Positions 57,537 through 64,000 of a stretch of DNA of 64,000 bases are shown piece by piece; the first letter of the stretch is position 1; every line of letters begins with the position of its first letter. The DNA is from a bacterium D16-76 (lineage in GTDB: Bacteria; Bacillota; Clostridia; Oscillospirales; Acutalibacteraceae), in NCBI GenBank assembly GCA_009917445.1, contig QZEE01000013.1, positions 1 through 64,000 on the forward strand. The letters run 5' to 3'. The notes under the pieces were generated by a model. That model had not been told where the DNA came from, searched no databases, and was given only the letters and a program-made list of their open reading frames with translations. A program made the translations under genes and the position numbers.

Positions 57537-59576
57537 ATGAAAAAAAGGACAGTAGCCGCTCTGCTGGCACTGGCATTGGTCCTCACCTGCATGCTGAGCG
57601 CATGCGGCGGCGGGGATACCAGCAGCGCCAGCACACCCGCTAGCCAGGGTGGTACACAGAGCACCGCTTCCACTCCCGCCGACGAGAGCAAGCCTGCCGA
57701 CGAGAGCAAGCCCGCTGAGGAGAATAAGCCCTCCAGCGGCGAAATGACCGACGTAGGCACCCCCCGCGAAGAAACCCTGATCTTCGAGGTGCAGATCAAG
57801 ACGGACGCCCCCGGCCAGTTCAACACCCTGATGCAGGGCACATCCGCCGGCTTCGGCATCCATCAGCTGATCAAGTCTGTTCTGTGGGAAATGGACACCG
57901 TGAAGGGCGAGCAGTTCCCCTCCATCGCGGAAGACTTCCCTGAGAGCAACGAGGACTTCACCGAGCACACCTTCCATGTCCGCAAGGGCCTGAAGTGGTC
58001 TGACGGCGAAGACCTGGATGCCAACGACGTTGTGTACACCTGGAACGCCATTAAGGATAACCCCAACATTGGCGCTTCTTCCTACTTCCAGGAAGTGTTC
58101 AAGTCCATTGAGGCTGTGGACGACTATACCGTTAAGGTAGTCACCAACGAGTCCTTCCCCCGTCTGGCCCTCAAGTTCGGCACCACCATTTATGGCAGCG
58201 ACCTGCGCATTATGCCCGAGCATGTGTACAGCCAGCAGGAAGACATCAGCGTCTTTAAGGATTCTGATCCCCTTTCCAGCGGCCCGTACGTTGTGAAGGA
58301 GTATGACGACCTGGGCAACTGGGTTCTGTACGAGCGCCGCGAAGACTGGGAAGCCAGCGACGTAGGCGTTGTAACCGGCAAAATGCCCAACCCCAAGTAC
58401 GTTCTGTGCAAGGTTCTGGGCGACGCCAACACCAAGCAGATGATGATGGTCAACAACGAAGTTGACATCATGAACGAGGTTACCCCCGAAATGTTCCAGG
58501 CGATGATCGCCCAGAACGACAACATCAAGGCTTGGTACGATGGCTGGCCCTATGCCACTTCTGACGACCCCTGCTCCAAGGGCTTGGCTTTCTCCATGGG
58601 CAAGGGCGCTCCCTATGACAACCCCGACTTCCGGTGGGCTCTGGCTCTGGCTCTTGACTTTGACCAGATCTCCATGAACGTGTTCGATGGCGTGGGCCGT
58701 GCGTCCCCCTTCACCGTTCTGACCGGCACCTATGCTATGCATAAGTTCTACTATGACGACCTGGCCGAGTGGGCTACCAACGAGCTGAAGCTCGACCTGG
58801 GCGACGGCAACGGCAAGACCTACTGCCCCTTCGATCCTGGCTATGCCGAGCGTATGGCGGAGACCATGCGGCAGCGCGGCGAGGATATCCCCGATGACCC
58901 CGAGTACCTGAAGGACGTCTTCGGTGTAGGCTGGTGGAAGCATGACCCCGAGGCTGCTGAGAAGCTGCTGGTCAAGGCCGGCTTGGAGAAGGGCTCTGAC
59001 GGCAAGTGGACCTTTGAAGGCCAGCCCTTCCAGATCGAGCTTTCCATGCTGAACGACGACTCCGAAGCTCAGCAGAAGCGCGGCGCCGAGGCTGCGTTCA
59101 ACCAGTGGACCGCTTTCGGCCTGGATGTAAACCTGGTTGGCAAGTCCTCCGCTTCTTGGAACACGGACAGCACTTCCGGCAACTATGAGATCGCCAGCTA
59201 CTGGCCCACCGGCGGCATCACAGAGGACATCTACTCTCAGATGAGCGGCTGGGACAATGCCCTGATTCAGCCCATGGGCGCTTCTACCAGCTCTGGCCAG
59301 GGCACCCGTTGGGACAACCAGGAAGCTTCCGACATCCTGCATGAGCTGGCTAAGGTTTCTCCTGATGATCCCAAGTCCCGCGAGTTGGGCATGGAATTCA
59401 TGAAGATTGCCGTGGAAGACATGGTATTCATGAGCTTCCACTCTGGTGTTAAGCTGGTTCCCACCAACAACACCTATTGGACCAACTATCCCACAGCCGA
59501 CAACAACTACAACGGCCCGTGGTGGTGGTGGGGCTGCTTCAAGTACATGCTGCCCGAGATCAAGGCTGTTGGCTAA
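57537..59576 (+). CDS. ABC transporter substrate-binding lipoprotein (peptide, family 5)
   Basis: 679 residues. Signal with lipobox LTCMLSACGG, then a low-complexity linker with DESKPA repeats, then the family 5 pattern (HTFHVRKGLKWSDGEDLDANDVVYTWNAIKDN, GSDLRIMPEHVYS, EVDIMNEVTP, FRWALALALDFDQI). Anchored outside the membrane, it captures oligopeptides or related ligands for the permease. Strong aaggagg site. Confidence 0.95.
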   Translation: MKKRTVAALLALALVLTCMLSACGGGDTSSASTPASQGGTQSTASTPADESKPADESKPAEENKPSSGEMTDVGTPREETLIFEVQIKTDAPGQFNTLMQGTSAGFGIHQLIKSVLWEMDTVKGEQFPSIAEDFPESNEDFTEHTFHVRKGLKWSDGEDLDANDVVYTWNAIKDNPNIGASSYFQEVFKSIEAVDDYTVKVVTNESFPRLALKFGTTIYGSDLRIMPEHVYSQQEDISVFKDSDPLSSGPYVVKEYDDLGNWVLYERREDWEASDVGVVTGKMPNPKYVLCKVLGDANTKQMMMVNNEVDIMNEVTPEMFQAMIAQNDNIKAWYDGWPYATSDDPCSKGLAFSMGKGAPYDNPDFRWALALALDFDQISMNVFDGVGRASPFTVLTGTYAMHKFYYDDLAEWATNELKLDLGDGNGKTYCPFDPGYAERMAETMRQRGEDIPDDPEYLKDVFGVGWWKHDPEAAEKLLVKAGLEKGSDGKWTFEGQPFQIELSMLNDDSEAQQKRGAEAAFNQWTAFGLDVNLVGKSSASWNTDSTSGNYEIASYWPTGGITEDIYSQMSGWDNALIQPMGASTSSGQGTRWDNQEASDILHELAKVSPDDPKSRELGMEFMKIAVEDMVFMSFHSGVKLVPTNNTYWTNYPTADNNYNGPWWWWGCFKYMLPEIKAVG

Positions 59577-59657
59577 AATTTAGACGCGATTGAGCTTTTC
59601 AAAAAGCAATACGCTGCTGCTAAATTTCTGAATTCGATCATTTGAAAATTTAGGAGG

Positions 59658-59690
59658 GAGGCGGCGAACTGATAGAATAGTTCCCGCCTC
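59658..59690 (+). terminator. partial terminator after the binding-protein gene
   Basis: gaggcgg/ccgcctc plus gaact/agttc stem with a bulged C, followed by tttctt. It probably lowers expression of the downstream permease and ATPase genes relative to the binding protein. Confidence 0.65.
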
Positions 59691-59769
59691 TTTCTTATTC
59701 TTTCATTCCTTTTTAACAATTTGTTTACACCATGCTCTGCTACTTTTGTGAGGTAAGGAAGTGTAGCTG

Positions 59770-60768
59770 TTGAAATTCCGTCAATTTTTACTTTCGAGAG
59801 TTTTAGCGTGGGCCATCACCATTTTTATCGGCGTTACTTTCATATTCTTCATCCCCCGCATGTTCCCTTCTGACCCGGTTGAGAATATGATTGGCCGTAT
59901 GGTAAACCTTAGCGGCAACATGGACCCCGCCCAGATGGATGCCCTGCGTACGACCCTTCGCAGGCAGTTTGGCCTGGAAGGCTCGCTGCTTTCCCAGTAC
60001 GGCTCTTTCCTGTGGAAAGGCCTGCTGCATTTCGACTTTGGCCCGTCTTTGATGAGCTATCCTACCCCTGTGAATGAAATCATTGGCAGGAACCTGCCCT
60101 ACACCATGGGACTTTCCATCATTTCTACTTTGGTGGCCTGGCTGTTCGGCAACACCATCGGCCTGCTGGCCGGTTTCCGTAAGAACGCCCGCTCTTCCAA
60201 GATTTTGGAAGGCATTGCAATCTGCATTTACCCCATCCCCTACTTCATCATCGCGCTGATCTTCCAGATCGTGTTCGCGTTTGTGCTGGGATGGTTCCCC
60301 ATCCAGACCAACATTTTGACAAACCAGGGCTTTGGAGTCTGGTTCAGCACCTTGATACAGGGTTCTGTGCTGCCGTTCCTGGCCATGTTCCTGGTAGGCA
60401 TGGGCTGGCAGATCATTTCTATGAAGTCCCTGGCCAGCACCACGGCCGAGGAAGACTTTGTACTGTTCGCCCGCTACCGCGGCCTGTCTGAAAAGACAAT
60501 CGGCCTGAGCTATGTGTTCCGCAACTCCATCCTTACTCAGATCACGGCCCTGGCAATGAGCTTGGGCGGCGCGTTCAGCGGCTCTATCATGACCGAGATT
60601 ATCTTTACCTATCCCGGCGTGGGCCAGCTGATCAATGGCGCCATCCTGCAGTCCGACTACAATATGATCCTGGGCTGCATCACCATTTCCATCGTAGCCG
60701 TGTCCACCGCGACGTTGATCGTTGACCTAGTTTACCCCTTCATCGATCCCCGTATCCGGTACGCATAA
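59770..60768 (+). CDS. peptide ABC transporter permease (DppB/OppB-like)
   Basis: 332 residues, TTG start. Six transmembrane segments; N-terminal LLSRVLAWAITIFIGVTFIFFIPRMFPSDPVENMIG and the EAA-type loop (FARYRGLSEKTIGLSYVFRNSILTQ) match the DppB type. Forms the channel with the next permease. Confidence 0.9.
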   Translation: MKFRQFLLSRVLAWAITIFIGVTFIFFIPRMFPSDPVENMIGRMVNLSGNMDPAQMDALRTTLRRQFGLEGSLLSQYGSFLWKGLLHFDFGPSLMSYPTPVNEIIGRNLPYTMGLSIISTLVAWLFGNTIGLLAGFRKNARSSKILEGIAICIYPIPYFIIALIFQIVFAFVLGWFPIQTNILTNQGFGVWFSTLIQGSVLPFLAMFLVGMGWQIISMKSLASTTAEEDFVLFARYRGLSEKTIGLSYVFRNSILTQITALAMSLGGAFSGSIMTEIIFTYPGVGQLINGAILQSDYNMILGCITISIVAVSTATLIVDLVYPFIDPRIRYA

Positions 60769-60788
60769 GGAAGGAGGAACCGTAGCAT

Positions 60789-61628
60789 ATGAAAAAGTTT
60801 TGGAAAAATGCAAATGTCCGTTTGAAAATGGGCATCATCATTACGGCGATTTTCTTCATCATCGGCTTCGTGGTTTATTTTATCCCCCATCAGGACCCGT
60901 TCCTGTACAATACATACCCGCCTAAGCTGGGCATGTCGGCCGAGCACTGGCTGGGCACCACAGGCATGGGGCAGGACATCGTCTGGCAGCTGGTGGAGGC
61001 TATCCATAACTCCCTGACCATGGGCTTGATCGTGGCCTTTATTGGTACGACGGTAGGTGTGTTTGTTGGGCTTTTGGCCGGTTTTGCCGGCGGCGCCCTG
61101 GACCGTGTGCTGACCGTTATTACCGATACCTTCGTGGTTATCCCCTCCCTGCCCATTTTGATTTTGATGACCTCCCTGATGCGGAACAGCAATTCCACTG
61201 TTGTCCTGATGGCCCTGGTGCTGGCCATGTTCGCCTGGGCCTGGCCCAGCCGGCAGATCCGCTCTATGGCCCTGACGATCAAGGAGCGCGACTTCATCCA
61301 CACGGCTAAGTTCTCTGGCGAGGGCACCCTGCAGATTGTTGCGACGGAGATTTTGCCCTTTGCCCTGACCTGGTCCCTGTCTAACTTTATGAACGCCGTC
61401 CTGTCCGCCATTGGCCAGGAATCCAGCCTGGCGGTTCTGGGCCTGTCCCCGGCGAACCTGCTGTCCCTGGGCAACATGATCCAGTGGGCCAGAGGCCGCA
61501 ACGCGATCTTCACCCAGCAGTGGCTGTGGATCGGCACCCCCATCGTGGCAACAGTCATCCTGTTCATCGGGCTGTTCCTGTTGATCACCGGGTACAATGA
61601 TTATCTATCCATGAAGAGAGGCAGGTAA
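60789..61628 (+). CDS. peptide ABC transporter permease (DppC/OppC-like)
   Basis: 279 residues, strong aaggaggaa site. HWLGTTGMGQDIVWQLVEAIHNSLTMGLIVAFIGTTVGV is the DppC hallmark; the EAA-type loop TIKERDFIHTAKFSGEGTLQIVATEILP follows. Partner of the preceding permease. Confidence 0.9.
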   Translation: MKKFWKNANVRLKMGIIITAIFFIIGFVVYFIPHQDPFLYNTYPPKLGMSAEHWLGTTGMGQDIVWQLVEAIHNSLTMGLIVAFIGTTVGVFVGLLAGFAGGALDRVLTVITDTFVVIPSLPILILMTSLMRNSNSTVVLMALVLAMFAWAWPSRQIRSMALTIKERDFIHTAKFSGEGTLQIVATEILPFALTWSLSNFMNAVLSAIGQESSLAVLGLSPANLLSLGNMIQWARGRNAIFTQQWLWIGTPIVATVILFIGLFLLITGYNDYLSMKRGR

Positions 61629-61633
61629 CGTAT

Positions 61634-62608
61634 ATGCTAAAAGTCGAAAATCTGTCCGCTTCTTATCAGACGATTGATGGCGACGTCCATGTTATAAAAG
61701 ACCTGGACTTTGAAATCCGGGACAACGAGATCTTCGGCATTGCCGGTGAATCTGGCTGCGGCAAGACTACGCTGCTGAAGACCCTTTATGATATCGTGGA
61801 ATTCCCGCTGGTCATCGACCAGGGCAAGGTTATCCTGAGCGGTGAGAAAAACGGGAAGCCGTTCTCTTATGAGTCTGGGCAGATCCGCAAGAGCTGGTGG
61901 AATAATATCTCTTATGTCCCCCAGGCGGCCCAGAGCGTGTTGAACCCCATTGTGCGTTTGAAGAAGCAGTTCCTCGATTCCATCCCCGCAGAGGACAAAA
62001 AGAATGAGACCGAGGAGCAGACCCTGGCCCGCGTGGCCAAATACCTGGAGGACTTGAGCCTGTCCCCTGACGTGCTGGAGTCTTATCCCTTCCAGCTGTC
62101 CGGCGGCATGCGGCAGCGTGTTATTATCGCGCTGGCCACCTTTATGTCCCCCAACGTGGTGCTGGCCGACGAGCCCACCACCGCCTTGGACGTGGTTGTG
62201 CAGCGTGGTATCTTGATGATGCTGATGCGCTTGCAGAAGCAGTTTAAGAACACGTTGGTTATTGTCAGCCATGACATGGGCGTGCACTATCAGATTACAA
62301 ACCGTATGGCGATTATGTACTCCGGCAGCGTCATTGAGCTGGGCGACACTGAGGACATCTTTAACGATCCTGTACATCCCTATACCCAGATGCTGGTGGC
62401 CGCCCTGCCCCGCGTAGGCGACAAGAGCCAGAAGGTGGGCATCCCCGGACGCCCGCCAGCCCTGAAGAATCCCCCTCCGGGCTGCCGTTTCGCACCCCGC
62501 TGCCCTAAGGCGACCGACCGCTGCCGCAGTGAAGTGCCTAAGTTCCGCGAGGTAAAACCCGGGCGCTTTGCCGCCTGCCATTTGCTGAATGAGGAGGTGG
62601 GCTTGTAA
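61634..62608 (+). CDS. peptide ABC transporter ATPase (DppD/OppD-like)
   Basis: 324 residues. Walker A GESGCGKTTLLKTL, signature QLSGGMRQRVIIALA, Walker B VVLADEPTTALDVVVQ, and the C-terminal oligopeptide-transporter extension (PLPRVGDKSQ-like, CRFAPRCPKATDRC) with cysteines that may bind an iron-sulfur cluster. It overlaps the next gene by one base. Confidence 0.95.
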   Translation: MLKVENLSASYQTIDGDVHVIKDLDFEIRDNEIFGIAGESGCGKTTLLKTLYDIVEFPLVIDQGKVILSGEKNGKPFSYESGQIRKSWWNNISYVPQAAQSVLNPIVRLKKQFLDSIPAEDKKNETEEQTLARVAKYLEDLSLSPDVLESYPFQLSGGMRQRVIIALATFMSPNVVLADEPTTALDVVVQRGILMMLMRLQKQFKNTLVIVSHDMGVHYQITNRMAIMYSGSVIELGDTEDIFNDPVHPYTQMLVAALPRVGDKSQKVGIPGRPPALKNPPPGCRFAPRCPKATDRCRSEVPKFREVKPGRFAACHLLNEEVGL

Positions 62609-63585
62609 TGGCTGAAAAATTGCTGGAAATCAAAAACGTCAGTAAGATATTCCGTATTGGCGGCATGATCCGCGGCAAAAAGCTGGTGGCTGTGGACAAT
62701 GTATCCCTGTCCATTGACAGCGACCGCCCGGTCATCCTGTCCGTCGTAGGCGAGTCTGGCTGCGGGAAGTCTACCCTGTGCAAGATGGTCCTCCGCCTGC
62801 ACCAGCCCGACATGGGCGACATTACCCTGCTGGGCAAGTCCTATAAGGACAAGAAGGGCTACGACCCCAAGCAGTTCCGCCTGGACGTACAGCCTATTTT
62901 CCAGAACCCCTATGAGTCCTTCTCCGCCCGTAAAACGGTGGATTCCTACCTGTACAACACGGCCCTGCGCCTTGGCATTGCCAAGAACCGGAAGGAAGCC
63001 GACGAGAAGGTAGATGAAGCCCTGAAGAGCGTGGGCATGTCTTTGGCGGTTGTCAAGGGCAAGTATCCTACCCAGTTCTCCGGCGGCGAGCTGCAGCGTG
63101 TTTCTATTGCCCGCGCTTTGATCACCCAGCCTAAGCTGATCATCGCCGACGAGCCTGTTGCGGCTATCGACGCTTCTATGAAGATGAACATTGTGAACCT
63201 CTTCAAGGAGTTGAAGGAGAAGTACAACGTTTCGTTTATCTATATTACCCATGACTTGTCTACCGCGTATTATGTATCCGACTACATTGCAACCCTGTAC
63301 CGCGGCTGCCTGATCGAATATGGCCCTGCCAAGGAGATCATGGACGAACCCGCCCATCCTTACACAGAGCTGTTGATGAACGCGGTGCCCCGCGTAGGCG
63401 ACAAGTGGAAGGAAGACCTGGTAATGCCGGACATGGAGGACAAGGAATTCTCCATTGAGTATTGCAAGTTTGCCCCCCGCTGCCCCTATGCCACGGATGA
63501 GTGCCGCAAAGAGCGGCCTAAGGAGACCTACCTCACCGAAGAGCGTAAGGTGCTCTGCTACCATCCGCTGAACAGCGGCAAGTAA
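62608..63585 (+). CDS. peptide ABC transporter ATPase (DppF/OppF-like)
   Basis: 325 residues. Walker A GESGCGKSTLCKMV, signature FSGGELQRVSIARAL, Walker B LIIADEPVAAID and the same cysteine-rich C-terminal extension (CKFAPRCPYATDEC). With the preceding ATPase it powers uptake through the two permeases. Confidence 0.95.
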   Translation: MAEKLLEIKNVSKIFRIGGMIRGKKLVAVDNVSLSIDSDRPVILSVVGESGCGKSTLCKMVLRLHQPDMGDITLLGKSYKDKKGYDPKQFRLDVQPIFQNPYESFSARKTVDSYLYNTALRLGIAKNRKEADEKVDEALKSVGMSLAVVKGKYPTQFSGGELQRVSIARALITQPKLIIADEPVAAIDASMKMNIVNLFKELKEKYNVSFIYITHDLSTAYYVSDYIATLYRGCLIEYGPAKEIMDEPAHPYTELLMNAVPRVGDKWKEDLVMPDMEDKEFSIEYCKFAPRCPYATDECRKERPKETYLTEERKVLCYHPLNSGK

Positions 63586-63597
63586 AAGAAAAGTGAA

Positions 63598-63633
63598 AAG
63601 CCCCCGCAGGCCGATGCTTGCGGGGGCTTTTTA
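63598..63633 (+). terminator. transporter operon terminator
   Basis: A perfect 11-bp stem (aagcccccgca/tgcgggggctt) with a 10-base loop, ending in TTTTT. It separates the operon from the convergent kinase gene. Confidence 0.95.
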
Positions 63634-63638
63634 TGTGG

Positions 63639-64000
63639 TTATTCAAAGATGGGGGCCGCGGCTTTTTGGGCCGGAAAGGCGGCTTTGTAAAGCTCTAGAT
63701 AGCGGGCAAAGCCTTCGGCGGTTTCGGGGCTGGGCGGCTGGCACTCTTCACGGGAGGAAGAGAAGACCTTGGTGTTTAGGTAGGACTCCAGGGCTTCGCC
63801 GGGCTCCCGGTTTTTGCGGAACATCGCCAGCAGGGCCATGCCCCAGGGGCCGCCTTCCCCGGCGGTCTCCAATACGGCTACAGGTACTTGCAGGGCGCTG
63901 GCCATCAAGTGGGGCGCCACCTGGGGGACCTTGAAGAGCCCGCCGTGGCCGTAGAGCTTATCCAAAGCGACCTTTTCCTGGGCTAACAGATCCATGCCCA
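63639..64000 (-). CDS. C-terminal part of an FGGY-family sugar kinase (partial)
   Basis: The frame is open at the window edge and encodes the FGGY C-terminal domain: LYGHGGLFKVPQVAPHLMASALQVPVAVLETAGEGGPWGMALLAMF, typical of the xylulokinase/ribulokinase group, with the GGxFK and GGP(W)G loops that bind the sugar and ATP. The family phosphorylates pentoses or related sugars. The N-terminus lies outside, so the substrate cannot be set. Confidence 0.8.
   Translation of the reverse strand, partial: GMDLLAQEKVALDKLYGHGGLFKVPQVAPHLMASALQVPVAVLETAGEGGPWGMALLAMFRKNREPGEALESYLNTKVFSSSREECQPPSPETAEGFARYLELYKAAFPAQKAAAPIFE

Noticed and set aside
57435-59441. Very long minus-strand open frame (668 codons) opposite the peptide-binding protein
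   Set aside because: It is the shadow of a codon-biased real gene on the plus strand; it lacks a plausible ribosome site and any recognisable domain.

Overview
The window holds most of a large prophage, or phage-plasmid, of the contractile-tail type (about 1 to 48.0 kb), followed by about 16 kb of ordinary chromosome (48.1 to 64.0 kb). The host is most likely a GC-rich gut Clostridium of the Oscillospirales/Ruminococcaceae kind. This is inferred from the chromosomal gene types (AsnA, DnaD-DnaC primosome proteins, oligopeptide ABC transporter, ApbE), strong Shine-Dalgarno sites, frequent TTG/GTG starts and the family relationships of the phage proteins. The left end of the phage lies outside the window; no tRNA, rRNA or CRISPR was found.

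Layout. (1) 0.1-14.9 kb, early and replication region: small zinc-ribbon and HTH proteins, three DNA methyltransferases (one a circularly permuted C5 enzyme), HAD and HD hydrolases, an HUH-type replication initiator preceded by a long inverted repeat, a RecU-like resolvase, an ASCH protein, and ParA (frameshifted) with ParB and candidate parS sites. An ArpU-like late regulator closes the region. (2) 14.9-26.8 kb, lambda-like packaging and head module: two small-terminase-like proteins, GpA terminase, portal, ClpP-type protease with nested scaffold, decoration and capsid proteins, connectors, then contractile sheath and tube. (3) 26.9-36.8 kb, P2-like tail: tail chaperone with a -1 frameshift, a self-contained moron gene, tape measure, X, D, V, U, W, J, I and fibre genes. 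(4) 36.8-41.2 kb, a complete diversity-generating retroelement (DGR): Avd, template repeat TR, reverse transcriptase and an adjacent variable target with fibronectin-like domains. (5) 41.2-44.6 kb, lysis cassette. (6) 44.6-47.9 kb, lysogeny block: lipoprotein, XRE repressor, an RHH-type regulator with palindromic operators, and an IS30-type DDE recombinase at the phage end.

The main discovery is the DGR. One TR matches two variable repeats (VRs) with differences only at TR adenines. VR2 (39622-39716) lies just downstream of the RT in a tail-associated protein and differs at 15 of 22 adenines. VR1 (4661-4749) lies 33 kb away in the early region, in a separate DUF6273-type protein with no signal peptide, and differs at 11 of 22. 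No non-adenine position differs in either alignment. One RT/TR pair therefore appears to diversify both a virion-surface protein and an early, apparently intracellular protein.

The HUH Rep, ParA/ParB and repeated parS-like palindromes suggest the element can also live as a phage-plasmid. The IS30-type recombinase beside the right junction may stand in for a conventional integrase.

Chromosomal part (left to right): ApbE flavin transferase, asparagine synthetase AsnA, a Gfo/Idh/MocA oxidoreductase, DnaC-like and DnaD-like primosome proteins (minus strand), a MATE exporter with a Dabb-domain protein (minus strand), a complete oligopeptide/dipeptide ABC transporter (binding protein, two permeases, two ATPases), and the C-terminal part of an FGGY sugar kinase cut by the window edge. 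Intergenic regions here carry dispersed GC-rich repeats.
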